This document shows positions 54,043 through 62,424 of a stretch of DNA of 64,000 nucleotides, in pieces (position 1 is the first letter of the stretch; each line of letters starts with the position of its first letter). Made by a program: the position numbers and the translations under genes. Source of the stretch: Actinomycetes bacterium (lineage in GTDB: Bacteria > Planctomycetota > Phycisphaerae > JAACET01); NCBI GenBank assembly GCA_030614915.1, contig JAUXAG010000003.1:124001-188000 (forward strand), read 5' to 3'. The notes beneath the pieces are model-generated. The model ran no database searches and was not told where the DNA came from. It saw only the letters and a program-made list of their open reading frames with translations.

Positions 54043-55551
54043 CTAAAAGTGCTCTTCCGTTTCGTGAAGTCTCAGTACGGACAAATCAGCCTTCACTGCT
54101 TGGCCCTCGGCAATCGCCGTACCCAGCCGGGCGATCTGACCAATCTTCCAGCTCAGTTCATCCTTCAGTTTTTCGAGCTCATCGCGATCCTGCTTCTTAT
54201 TATCCGCCTTGCCCGCTTCAGGCCACGGGTAATACTCCTGCTGATACCCCAAAAGGCTTCCCCGTAGATAGCTCCCATCTTTCTGCCGCACACCGATAGC
54301 CGCCCTGAAGTCGTTCACCGCTGCCCGCAAGTACTGATATCCAGCCGAGCCGATTGCAATCTTACCTTCGTTCTCCAGGATCGAGCAGAGCCCCAGGAAC
54401 AAATTCTTCCGCCCTCGGCTTATGGCCCCTTGATAGGTGCATATGTAAACATGCTTGCGGTGCGTTCCTTCGTCTTTCGGATATTTCTCCAGATGCTCTT
54501 TGAAACCCTCGATTGCCTCATTGAAGCGCAGCTGGGATTCCTCGAAGTGAAACCGTACAATTTCTTTCAGTTCATTCCACCGTTCGCTGCCGGGTTCCGG
54601 ATCACTCGGCTCGATGGGGATCGGCAAAATGAGATTATCCCGCTCCGCTTTGGTCAGCCCGCTGCCGCTGAGCATCTGCCCAGCCCAGCCTATGGCTGTG
54701 AGCATCTCCGAGCGGGCCCACCTCATCAGCGTTACCGGCGGGCGGGCATGCATCGGCACCTCTCCAAGCATACTGTGAGGATCCATCTGCCGCGTCCGCT
54801 TCTCGTATTCATACGACAAATAGAAGGGGCTCACCCCGTATGGATATTTCTTCAGATCAATCGGTACCAGTTCCAGCTGCCCCTGCCTCTCCCGCACCAG
54901 CAGAGCCGTCTTGTCCCGCTCCTTCAAAGACTTACTGTTAGCCAGGTCTTTCCGCTCCTGGACCGGCAACTTCTCCACAATTTTTGCCACCCGCACCGTG
55001 TCCGCTGAGAAGCGCTGCCGATAGTACAGACGCTCGGGTATCGCTGAACCCAGTTTCCGCCCGCAAATGTCCGCCAGCTGGAACATGATGTCCGGACTGT
55101 CCGGATTTATCCACAGCCCCTTCTGGGCATACCTGGCCCCGTCCTGCACCCACAGGTATTTGTTCTCCAGTTCGTGCCACTGTACCGAAAGGTTGTAAGC
55201 CAAGTTCCAGGCATTGAATACGTACACGCTGGGGAAGTTCGGCTGAAGATGGGCGATTATCTCGTGATAGGTTTTCACGTTCCACCATTGCTGCTGATTC
55301 TTCTCATCTTCTGCCCGGATCCAGAGGCCCATTACCAAAGGACCCCGAAACCCTCCCAGCAACAGGATTGGAAATTCAATCATAACGTCTCGTCTAATCT
55401 GGGGCCGCACCGGAACAACCTTTTTCTTTTGTTGTTGAATCAGCTCATCTATCCCGACCGAGCCCCGGCCGGCGAACCGCGGAAAACGAACCACCAGCAG
55501 GGCAACCGCCGCCAACACAATACATACTATTTGGTATCGCCGATCCCTCAC
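54043..55551 (-). CDS. Membrane-anchored companion protein of an ABC exporter, unknown function
   Basis: About 502 residues. One membrane segment lies near the N-terminus (IVCIVLAAVALLVVRFP), then a large, mostly helical outer region with TPR-like spacing (YHEIIAHLQPNFPSVYVFNAW, ENKYLWVQDGARYAQKGL). The C-terminus is charged. GTG 55549-55551 overlaps the permease stop as GTGA and follows GGGAG, so translation is coupled; a TTG upstream would extend it to 55569. The tie to the permease suggests a role in assembly or substrate handling, but the family is not one I can name. Confidence 0.72.
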   Translation of the reverse strand: MRDRRYQIVCIVLAAVALLVVRFPRFAGRGSVGIDELIQQQKKKVVPVRPQIRRDVMIEFPILLLGGFRGPLVMGLWIRAEDEKNQQQWWNVKTYHEIIAHLQPNFPSVYVFNAWNLAYNLSVQWHELENKYLWVQDGARYAQKGLWINPDSPDIMFQLADICGRKLGSAIPERLYYRQRFSADTVRVAKIVEKLPVQERKDLANSKSLKERDKTALLVRERQGQLELVPIDLKKYPYGVSPFYLSYEYEKRTRQMDPHSMLGEVPMHARPPVTLMRWARSEMLTAIGWAGQMLSGSGLTKAERDNLILPIPIEPSDPEPGSERWNELKEIVRFHFEESQLRFNEAIEGFKEHLEKYPKDEGTHRKHVYICTYQGAISRGRKNLFLGLCSILENEGKIAIGSAGYQYLRAAVNDFRAAIGVRQKDGSYLRGSLLGYQQEYYPWPEAGKADNKKQDRDELEKLKDELSWKIGQIARLGTAIAEGQAVKADLSVLRLHETEEHF

Positions 55552-57734
55552 TTGGCCAACTCCCGGCAACGCAGGAATAGATAAGCCATCACCACCAAAC
55601 CCACAACAGACAGGCTGGTCTGGTTGAACAGATCAGCCAATTTTTCGCCCGAGATAATCTCCCCCTCCGATATGTACTGCGTAGCCTGGTAAAGCGCAAA
55701 ATTGGGCAGAATCCTCCCCAGGGCCCCCATCGTGTAGCTGCTCAAACTCTCCGCGGCTTGGCCCCAGAACTTGGCCATCTCCTGCATGTAAGGCCGGGCC
55801 GTGCCCATCAGATAGATTACCATCGACAGAAAGCAGGCCACCGGCCAGGAAAGAAACGAGCTGGCCATCACCGCCACCGCCGCAATCGCCGAGACCTGCA
55901 GGAAAACAATTGCCTCACAGCGAGCCACGTTAGCTGCGAACGACCGCCCGCCCCGGGCCAGGTATCCGCTCTTTTTCCCGATGGCCAGCCATTCCTTCGG
56001 CGAGCCGCAAGCCAGAAAAACATACACATCCGCGTCCTTGCTGAACAGACGCCGCGGCAAATTCACCCAACTCGGGCGCTTTTCCTGGATGACTATCTGC
56101 TTCCACCCCGGCCAAGCCCGCTCCAGCAGCTTCTCTTCTGCAAGCGGTTCCAACTCCTTGCCCGTCGGCCAAAACTCCCTCTGGCCGTCGGGCTTGATGG
56201 CCATCGCCCGCACCAAACCCACCGTATAAGATTTCACCACGTCCGATTTCTCCCGGTACGACTGAATCTCAAATCTGATCTGCTCGCCCGGACCGAACTT
56301 GCTCAGCTGGACGTTCTTGAACCGCCAGTAGGCCACTTCCGGCTCGCCTGCCTCCACACCCGAAATCTCATAGGCATTGCGAAACTTATGAGCCACCACC
56401 ACCCCTCGTCCTTCTTCCGGTGGCAGCTTCCGGCGGCCTTCGCGTTCCAGCTCGGCTCTTTCCGGAGAAAGGTTCATCAACTCCGCCGACGCCGGACTGA
56501 AATACAGGTAATGGCCGCGCCCCGGCAACTTCAGGTCGATCACCACCGGACCTCTGTTGTACAATACGTCCCACTTTTCCTGAGCGAGCCTGAATACGCG
56601 GCCGGTGGGGAAAAACAATCTCCTATCCGGTGGAACCGGCAATTCCCACTCCTCTTCCACCCTGGAGCGCCTCGGAAGTCGCGCGCTTATCCCCTGAACC
56701 TTTATTCTCAGTCCCTCGATCGCTTTGGAATCCTCGCTCTGGCTGATCTCCTCCGGCACTCGTTCGACCACGAATCTCAGGGCCAGAGTCGGCTCCCGAT
56801 CCGTGACCGGTATGTCATCAAAGCGCCACTGGATGCTCGCCCCCGAGCCCCCTTTCAGACAAGGCCGCTGATTCAGCAGCGGATCATACTTGCCGTTGAA
56901 ACCGGGCGGCCCCGACGGGTACACCGCGTCGCGGGCATAGAGCACCCCCGCATCTACTATCTCTTGCAGGTCCGAGTCCGGCAGCAGTTGCCGCTGCCCT
57001 TGGCGGTACTGCTCCTGCTGGCTGGCCAATTCCAAGCGGGCCTGGCGACGAACCTGCTGCCCGTGATACCACAGCACCGCGTAGCTCAGTACCCCCATGG
57101 CCGCCACCAGCATCCCGGCCAGTAATAAAAAGCCCAGCAATTTCCCCCACACCAGTTCCAGCAGGCTGATCGGCTTGCTGGCCGTAACCATTATTGTCTT
57201 ACGCTCCAGCTCTCGCGGAATGCTCCGACAAGCCAGGGTCAGTATCAGAAGCCCCACCACCAGCAGTTGTCCGCGGACCAGCAGTTGTGTAGCCAACATC
57301 ATCCGGTCTTGGACCAGCCGATACGGGCTGATGAACATTCCCACCACCAGCACCCCCACCAGCCACAAAGGCACCGCCAGCCAGGCTCGCTGGCTCATCG
57401 CTTCACGGAAAGTCGTCCAGGCCATGGCCCACACTCGCCCGGGCCCGCGCCTTCTTAGCGAGCTCAGCCAACTCACCAGCACGAATAGTCCCAGACTAAA
57501 GCCCACAATCTTCGTCCAGAAAAACGCATTTGCCAGAGCCGCCAGCCAAGGACCGTCTTGCAAATACCAAATACCTCCCACTCCTGCTAACCACAGCACG
57601 AGTATAAACCCTGTCCGATAGCGATTGCTTCTGCCCGGCCCGATACGCAAAAAACCCACCATGTCCCGCGAACCGGCCACGGCGAATATCACCGCCAACA
57701 CAACAAAGGGAATAATCCAGACCAAATTCGCCAT
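55548..57734 (-). CDS. ABC-2 type transporter permease
   Basis: 728 residues. Five or six membrane segments in the first 240 residues include the ABC-2 pattern FREAMSQRAWLAVPLWLVG and LERKTIMVTASKPISLLELV. A soluble outer domain of about 330 residues (250-580) has beta-rich sequence (WRFDDIPVTDREPTLALRF). Membrane segments resume near 610-720. The ATP-binding gene is upstream on the same strand, separated by about 210 bases that include a repeat. Substrate unknown; such large ABC-2 permeases export polymers, lipids or peptides. Confidence 0.85.
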   Translation of the reverse strand: MANLVWIIPFVVLAVIFAVAGSRDMVGFLRIGPGRSNRYRTGFILVLWLAGVGGIWYLQDGPWLAALANAFFWTKIVGFSLGLFVLVSWLSSLRRRGPGRVWAMAWTTFREAMSQRAWLAVPLWLVGVLVVGMFISPYRLVQDRMMLATQLLVRGQLLVVGLLILTLACRSIPRELERKTIMVTASKPISLLELVWGKLLGFLLLAGMLVAAMGVLSYAVLWYHGQQVRRQARLELASQQEQYRQGQRQLLPDSDLQEIVDAGVLYARDAVYPSGPPGFNGKYDPLLNQRPCLKGGSGASIQWRFDDIPVTDREPTLALRFVVERVPEEISQSEDSKAIEGLRIKVQGISARLPRRSRVEEEWELPVPPDRRLFFPTGRVFRLAQEKWDVLYNRGPVVIDLKLPGRGHYLYFSPASAELMNLSPERAELEREGRRKLPPEEGRGVVVAHKFRNAYEISGVEAGEPEVAYWRFKNVQLSKFGPGEQIRFEIQSYREKSDVVKSYTVGLVRAMAIKPDGQREFWPTGKELEPLAEEKLLERAWPGWKQIVIQEKRPSWVNLPRRLFSKDADVYVFLACGSPKEWLAIGKKSGYLARGGRSFAANVARCEAIVFLQVSAIAAVAVMASSFLSWPVACFLSMVIYLMGTARPYMQEMAKFWGQAAESLSSYTMGALGRILPNFALYQATQYISEGEIISGEKLADLFNQTSLSVVGLVVMAYLFLRCRELAK

Positions 57735-57795
57735 GAAGACAGCTTCCTATATCAGCGTCTAATCATCTTTCTGTATTTCTTTCTGTATTATCCGC

Positions 57796-57946
57796 CTCAA
57801 GCCCCAGGCCTTGCTACTCTGCGATCCGTTCTCCGTAGCAGCTTCCAGCCTCTCTGCTCTGCGTAGCGCTTCGCAGAGCCAGAGTCGTAGCCACTTCGGC
57901 GGAGTAGGCACTGCGAAGGCTGGAAGCACGAGCACGCCTCAAGCCT
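57796..57946. repeat. Dispersed repeat, copy A
   Basis: About 150 bases with GCTTCCAGCC..CTCTGCTCTGCGTAGCGC and a palindromic core (GCTCTGCGTAGCGCTTCGCAGAGC). It lies between the ABC ATPase and its permease. Minus-strand reading of its flanks matches copy B (58938-59020), and its core matches copy C (61296-61495). Confidence 0.75.
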
Positions 57947-58832
57947 AATTCCCTTTCTGTTCAATCTCCTCGGACACCACTCGTTTGAAGAGTTCTTCGA
58001 GTTTGGCCCGCTGGGCCCCGGCCGAGATAGTTTCAGCTCCGCTGCTTTCCACCAGCTCGCTGAGCTTGTCCTGCAGCTCTTGGTTGACTCCTCGGGCCCG
58101 CAGTTCGAAAACATCCTTCAGGCTCAGGAGTTCATCCACTGCTCCGGTCATTTTCACCCGACCCCGGTAGAGTATTAGAATCCGGTCGCAGACATCTTCC
58201 ACGTCAGCCAGCAGGTGTGAGCTGAGAAAAACCGTTTTGCCTTGCTGTTGCAGTTCCTTGATGAGTTTCTTCATCTGTACCGTACCGATGGGGTCCAGCC
58301 CCGTGGTCGGCTCATCCAGGATAATCAGGTCCGGATCGTTTATCAGGGCCTGGGCCAAACCGATTCGCCTGGCCATACCTTTCGAATACGAGTCCACCCG
58401 CCGGTTGCGGTCTCGCCGATCGATGCCCATGGTACCAAGCAGTTCTTCGGTGCGTTCCCGGCGGAGCTGTCGGTTCATACCGAAAAGTTTGCCGTAGAAA
58501 TCCAGCGTTTGCCGCCCGCTCAAAAACGGGTACAGGTACGACTCTTCCGGCAGATAACCTATCCTGGCCCGGGCCTTCTGATCCCCCGCCGGCTTGCCCA
58601 GCACCACCGCTCTGCCGCCGGTGGGCCTGGCCAGGCCCAGCAGCAGCTTGATGATTGTCGTCTTGCCCGAGCCGTTCGGACCCAGCAGCCCGAACACCGA
58701 GCCCGAGGGCACCGCAAAGCTCACCTCATTCAAGGCCCGAACCCGCGGCAAACCCCAGAAGCTGCGATAGACCTTGCTCAGACGCTCGGTCAATATGACG
58801 TTGCTGTCGGAAACTTCCGCTTGTGAAACCAT
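57945..58832 (-). CDS. ABC transporter ATP-binding protein
   Basis: 295 residues. Walker A is GLLGPNGSGKTTIIKLLLGL, the signature is VDSYSKGMARRIGLAQALI (a variant, SKGM, usual in ABC-2 exporters), and Walker B is LIILDEPTTGLD, with HLLADVEDVCDRI as the switch region. A C-terminal domain of about 70 residues follows. It pairs with the ABC-2 permease downstream. The start codon is ATG at 58830-58832. Confidence 0.93.
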   Translation of the reverse strand: MVSQAEVSDSNVILTERLSKVYRSFWGLPRVRALNEVSFAVPSGSVFGLLGPNGSGKTTIIKLLLGLARPTGGRAVVLGKPAGDQKARARIGYLPEESYLYPFLSGRQTLDFYGKLFGMNRQLRRERTEELLGTMGIDRRDRNRRVDSYSKGMARRIGLAQALINDPDLIILDEPTTGLDPIGTVQMKKLIKELQQQGKTVFLSSHLLADVEDVCDRILILYRGRVKMTGAVDELLSLKDVFELRARGVNQELQDKLSELVESSGAETISAGAQRAKLEELFKRVVSEEIEQKGN

Positions 58833-58937
58833 CTATATGCTCGCAAATGCCTTATCTGATTTTCTCCGCCTTTACCCGACCACTTATCTTACGCAATTGT
58901 AGCCGTTTAGTTCCCCTGGTCCAGATATTATTTAGGC

Positions 58938-59020
58938 CTGAGGCTTGAGGCGTGCTCGTACTTCCAGCCTTCGCAGCCGAAGCTGCTACGGAGAACGGAT
59001 CGCAGAGTAGTAAGGCTTGA
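58938..59020. repeat. Dispersed repeat, copy B (shortened)
   Basis: GGCTTGAGGCGTGCTCGTAC, CTTCCAGCCTTCGCAG and GCTGCTACGGAGAACGGATC occur in order. It is the reverse complement of copy A with its central 70 or so bases missing. Confidence 0.75.
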
Positions 59021-59119
59021 GTACTAAGGCCTTGCGACTTTCTTTGTGTCTTTCTTCATCTGCGAAATCTGCGTCAAATGCCTTTTTTCTTACTTACCCT
59101 TTGATACAATCTTCTGGTC

Positions 59120-60064
59120 ATGATTACCGATCCGGACAAGTTGACTGGCGCTGTCAAAAAGTTGGCCAAAGAGGAGGGCTTCGATTTGGTGGGCATCAGC
59201 TCGGCCGAGCCACTGACTCAAGCCGGGCAAAGACTCCGCCGGGCCGTCCAGATCGGCTGCACCGCTGGCATGAGTTATCTGCAGCGAAACCCTGCACAAA
59301 GGGCCCGCCCCCAGGCCCTTTTTCCATGGGCCCGCAGTATCATCTGTGTGGGTTTGAACTACCATTTCGTCCCACTTTCTACCACCAAAAACCATTGCCG
59401 CCTACTCATCAGCCGTTACGCCCTGGGCAGGGATTACCACCTGGTCCTGGCCGAAAAGCTCCAATTATTCAAAGATAAATTGCCACGAACCATTGGCCGA
59501 GAGTTTCGCAGCCGAGTGGCTGTGGATACCTTGGCCCTGATGGAAAAGCCCCTGGCTCAGCGGGCTGGAGTTGGCTGGGGGGGGAAGAATTCGCTTGTCA
59601 TTAATCCTGAATATGGCTCATGGATCTTCCTCGGCGAGTTGCTGAGCGACCTGGACTTGACCTTTGATGAGCCGATTGAAAACCAATGCGGAAATTGTAG
59701 AGCTTGTATTGATGCGTGTCCTACCGGAGCACTATCCGAACTCGGCCTGCTGGACGCTCGAAAGTGCCTTAGCTATTTGACCACTGAACATAAAGGTAAT
59801 ATCCCCCCGCAAGTCTTTGGAAAGACAAGCAAAAAAAACGTATGTATTTATGGCTGCGATATCTGTCAGGAGGTCTGCCCCTTTAATCGCGATACGCCCC
59901 AGACCAAAGAGCAGCAGTTTCATCCGCGAGCCGAAACTCTTGATCTGAACATCGAGCAACTTCGCAGCTTGACTGAGCCGCGGTTCAAGAAGCTCTTTTC
60001 AGATACGCCTTTGGCTCGGCTTTCTTATCAACAGTTCCGGCGAAATCTTCAGTCCTTAACCTAG
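59120..60064 (+). CDS. queG: Epoxyqueuosine reductase
   Basis: The cobalamin and two-4Fe-4S enzyme that reduces epoxyqueuosine to queuosine in tRNA. 314 residues. SRVAVDTLALMEKPLAQRAG and GVGWGGKNSLVI hold the active-site Asp and the substrate-binding residues. The clusters use CGNCRACIDACPTGAL and CIYGCDICQEVCPFN. The start is ATG at 59120. It is flanked by repeats on both sides and is transcribed alone. Confidence 0.96.
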   Translation: MITDPDKLTGAVKKLAKEEGFDLVGISSAEPLTQAGQRLRRAVQIGCTAGMSYLQRNPAQRARPQALFPWARSIICVGLNYHFVPLSTTKNHCRLLISRYALGRDYHLVLAEKLQLFKDKLPRTIGREFRSRVAVDTLALMEKPLAQRAGVGWGGKNSLVINPEYGSWIFLGELLSDLDLTFDEPIENQCGNCRACIDACPTGALSELGLLDARKCLSYLTTEHKGNIPPQVFGKTSKKNVCIYGCDICQEVCPFNRDTPQTKEQQFHPRAETLDLNIEQLRSLTEPRFKKLFSDTPLARLSYQQFRRNLQSLT

Positions 60065-60328
60065 TACTCCGTCAAGGCTGATTTTAGGATCTGTCATTGC
60101 GAGGAGGCCGAAGGCCGACGCGGCCCTATCACTGCTTTAGCGGTAATCTAAAACCATTCGAAAGCCAGAAATTGCGCACGAAGATTATTTTGACGCAGAT
60201 TTCGCTGATTACACTGCAAGATAAAGAATTACTAAAATCTGCGTAATCTGCGTAATCAGCGTCTATAAACCCCGGCTTAGGCATATAGAACATACACAAA
60301 ACTTTTCCGATATTTTCTAAAAAACCGC
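60065..60328. other. Spacer with repeat fragments
   Basis: A GTCATTGCGAGGAGG fragment (60094-60108), as in the MITE-like element near 21.3 kb, is followed by near-palindromic GGCCGAAGGCCG. From about 60200 there are several AATCTGCGTAATC / AATCAGCGT strings of the family also seen near 29.7 kb. No gene is seen. Confidence 0.5.
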
Positions 60329-60357
60329 TTGACATATCGGACGCTTTGTGGTATATT
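60329..60357 (+). promoter_or_regulatory. Strong promoter of the PEP-CTERM gene
   Basis: TTGACA (60329-60334) and TATATT (60352-60357) with 17 bases between them; the transcript should start near 60365. Confidence 0.75.
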
Positions 60358-60363
60358 ATACGC

Positions 60364-60542
60364 CGGTGTGAGAGGGAGCGGGGAAGGGGGTTGTTCGCAC
60401 CTTCCTTTGAGTGAGCTTAGTTTGTTGTGTGGCTATTCATAATAGCCATGCTTGTCGTACAGAATCGTAGGCACGTGGAGCAGAGAGACCGCTTCGCGTG
60501 CCGTTTTTGTTTGGTGGCATTTTGAGAAAAGGAGAAAAGGAA
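60364..60542 (+). promoter_or_regulatory. Structured leader of the PEP-CTERM mRNA
   Basis: About 180 untranslated bases with three hairpins. GGTGTGA pairs with TTCGCACC (60365-60402). GGCTATTcATAATAGCC lies near 60430-60446. GGCACGTGGAG...GCGTGCC spans about 60470-60502. The leader ends in a purine-rich ribosome site (AAAAGGAGAAAAGGAA) before ATG 60543. Structure suggests attenuation or mRNA stability control, not shown. Confidence 0.5.
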
Positions 60543-61313
60543 ATGAAGAAGCACGTGATGGTAATGTTGAGCGTAGTAGTATTTACGGCGGGAAGTGTGG
60601 CTTCGGCAGCAGTCTACGAAAATTTTGAAGATGGAGATTATACGAATAATCCAGCTTGGTGGGTTGACCTTGACATGGGTGCTGACGAGATAAGCAATGA
60701 TCCTGTCCGTCAAGACAACCTTGTGTGGAAGGCTTATGCGACAGAGACGGGGCATCGTGTATTGAAGACTAATGTAAGTGGAATCCCTTGGGATACTTTC
60801 GATGTTTCCTTGGAATACATGGCTTCTACATCCGGAAATTTCCACGGGATATGGAAGTTGGAGACCGAGGGTGCGATTGATGGCATTACCTTCGGTTTAT
60901 GGTATGACCCCAAGAAAAGTCCAGGCTTTTCAGATTATGCACATCTTTGGATCCACGACTATGGCCTTACTGAGTATTTGTGGACATACACGTTAATCCC
61001 TATAGGCAACATCCCACGTGATCAGTGGCTGAAGCTGCACTCCTGGTATGATGTGAGTGCAGAGCTTGTGAGGGTTGAAGCTCGAATTCTGGAAACAGAC
61101 GTGCTTTTGGGACAGGTCAGCAGACAATCTGTCTTAGATCTGAGTGAAATGGGTGAAGTTGATGTGCTTGGTATCGATATAGGAGAAACAAACTGGCAAT
61201 ATATGGATAATATCAATCTTACCCCCGAACCTGCCACGCTGGCTTTGTTGTTGCTTGGTGGATTGGCCCTCCTTCGCGGCAGACGCCGCTTTCGTCCTCT
61301 CTGCTCTGCGTAG
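60543..61313 (+). CDS. PEP-CTERM sorting-domain surface protein
   Basis: 256 residues. A signal peptide (HVMVMLSVVVFTAGSVASA) leads a beta-rich body resembling concanavalin-like glycan-binding domains. The PEP-CTERM signal follows: TPEPATLALLLLGGLALL, then the basic RGRRRFRP. This signal is processed by exosortase, and the protein is linked to the cell surface or extracellular matrix. The final codons (LCSA, stop) lie inside a dispersed repeat that begins at 61296, so the natural C-terminus may have been replaced. The start is ATG 60543 with a strong ribosome site. Confidence 0.9.
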   Translation: MKKHVMVMLSVVVFTAGSVASAAVYENFEDGDYTNNPAWWVDLDMGADEISNDPVRQDNLVWKAYATETGHRVLKTNVSGIPWDTFDVSLEYMASTSGNFHGIWKLETEGAIDGITFGLWYDPKKSPGFSDYAHLWIHDYGLTEYLWTYTLIPIGNIPRDQWLKLHSWYDVSAELVRVEARILETDVLLGQVSRQSVLDLSEMGEVDVLGIDIGETNWQYMDNINLTPEPATLALLLLGGLALLRGRRRFRPLCSA

Positions 61314-61495
61314 CGCTACGCAGAGCATGAGTCGCAGTGCCTACTCCGCCGAAGTGGCTACGAAGGCTGGAAGCTGCTACGGAGAACGGATCGGAGGGTA
61401 AACCCTGCTGGGGAGAAGGCGGAGCGAAGAAAGGCGTGAGGCTTGCTCGTGCTTCGCAGCGAAGCGCCGCTTCGCAGAGTAGCAAGGCTTGGGGT
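61296..61495. repeat. Dispersed repeat, copy C
   Basis: Starts with CCTCTCTGCTCTGCGTAGCGC, identical to 57850-57870 in copy A, and includes the palindrome GCTCTGCGTAGCGCTACGCAGAGC. CTGGAAGCTGCTACGGAGAACGGATC follows, then an additional segment with GAAGCGCCGCTTC. It supplies the stop codon of the PEP-CTERM gene. Confidence 0.75.
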
Positions 61496-61510
61496 GTGAG
61501 TAAGAAAAGA

Positions 61511-61537
61511 GGCAAGTCCTTAGGGCTTGCCTTTTTT
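61511..61537 (+). terminator. Intrinsic terminator after the PEP-CTERM gene
   Basis: GGCAAGTCC (61511-61519), loop TTA, GGGCTTGCC (61523-61531), then six T residues (61532-61537). Confidence 0.9.
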
Positions 61538-61612
61538 ATTGCTTGAGCCATCATTCTATAGTATACTGGCTAAGGCGATATTTAGACACCTCCTCCGGTT
61601 ATAGGGTTTGAA

Positions 61613-62080
61613 ATGAAGCTACTACGCATTTATGCGGACACTTCAGTTTTCGGAGGTTGCTTCGATGAGGAGTTCGCTGAGGAAAGCAAAGCATTTTTCG
61701 AGGACATAAAAGCCGGCAAATTCATGCTTGTAATTTCGGATACAGCACTTGGAGAACTTGAAAGGGCACCTGATTACGTTCAAAGAATATTGACCGAACT
61801 GCCAGCGGAACGGGTCGAGGTAATTGACTTCTGCGATGAAATAGCTCTTCTGCGGGATGCATATTTGAAGGCTGGCATTGTTGGGCCAGAAAGCAAAGCA
61901 GATGCCGAACATATTGCCGCAGCATCGATAGCAGATGTCGATTTTGTTGTCAGTTGGAACTTTAAGCATATTGTGCATTATGAGAAGATAAGCGGATATC
62001 AGGCAATTAATTTGATAAACGGGTACAAAGAGATCCGCATCTATTCTCCCAAGGAGGTGGTTGATAATGATGAAGAATAA
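61613..62080 (+). CDS. PIN-domain protein, probable toxin of a toxin-antitoxin pair
   Basis: 155 residues. RIYADTSVFGGCFDEEFAEE with Asp near residue 8 is the first metal ligand of PIN ribonucleases. Further acidic residues lie in ADAEHIAAASIADVDFVVSW, the C-terminal PIN motif, ending in NFKHIVH. The body lacks extra domains. The adjacent small gene overlaps its end by 14 bases. PIN toxins cut tRNA or mRNA, but the antitoxin normally precedes the toxin; here it follows. Confidence 0.82.
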   Translation: MKLLRIYADTSVFGGCFDEEFAEESKAFFEDIKAGKFMLVISDTALGELERAPDYVQRILTELPAERVEVIDFCDEIALLRDAYLKAGIVGPESKADAEHIAAASIADVDFVVSWNFKHIVHYEKISGYQAINLINGYKEIRIYSPKEVVDNDEE

Positions 62081-62255
62081 GAAATTCGACTGTGTTCAGA
62101 TGAAGTGGGATATTCAGCGGGAAATATCAAGAGAGTTTTCAGGGATATCAGACGAAGAGGCCCACAAAATTCAAATGGCCAAAGTTATGCGAAATCCCAC
62201 CTTGGGACCGTTTTGTAAGAAAGTGTCTTCGTTAAAAAGGCCTTTAAGGAAATGA
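62067..62255 (+). CDS. Small protein paired with the PIN gene, probable antitoxin
   Basis: About 62 residues, charged and helical (KKFDCVQMKWDIQREISREF, DEEAHKIQMAKVM) with a basic end. A perfect AAGGAGGTGG site (62051-62060) precedes ATG 62067, with a second ATG at 62070. The gene overlaps the PIN gene by 14 bases, which suggests coupled synthesis. No DNA-binding fold is obvious. Its identity as antitoxin is by context. Confidence 0.65.
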   Translation: MMKNKKFDCVQMKWDIQREISREFSGISDEEAHKIQMAKVMRNPTLGPFCKKVSSLKRPLRK

Positions 62256-62287
62256 GAGAACATTAGAGTGGGATAGGCACTAAAAGA

Positions 62288-62319
62288 CACAGGCGGATAG
62301 GTTTGGCTGTCCGCCTGTG
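62288..62319. other. Hairpin between the PIN pair and bioA
   Basis: CACAGGCGGA (62288-62297) pairs perfectly with TCCGCCTGTG (62310-62319), with a 12-base loop. No T-tract follows, so it is not a standard intrinsic terminator. Confidence 0.5.
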
Positions 62320-62350
62320 CTCTGACGTACATATCACGTATAGTGGCGTA

Positions 62351-62380
62351 TTGGCAAATCCCGTGTAGTAAGGGTATACT
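62351..62380 (+). promoter_or_regulatory. Promoter of the bioA-bioD operon
   Basis: TTGGCA (62351-62356) and TATACT (62375-62380) are 18 bases apart, about 45 bases upstream of bioA. No clear BirA-type long palindrome is seen around it. Confidence 0.6.
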
Positions 62381-62424
62381 GGCCGAAACAAGAGCCTAGT
62401 GCAAAGATAAGGCAGCGGTCCAAG

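Noticed and set aside
55758-57125. 455-codon open frame antisense to the ABC permease
   Set aside because: Its His-, Arg- and Pro-rich translation is typical of an antisense shadow, and the permease frame is well supported.
62256-62424. Classic BirA operator before bioA
   Set aside because: A hairpin and a promoter are present, but no long spaced palindrome of the BirA type (TTGTAAAC-type half-sites) is visible.
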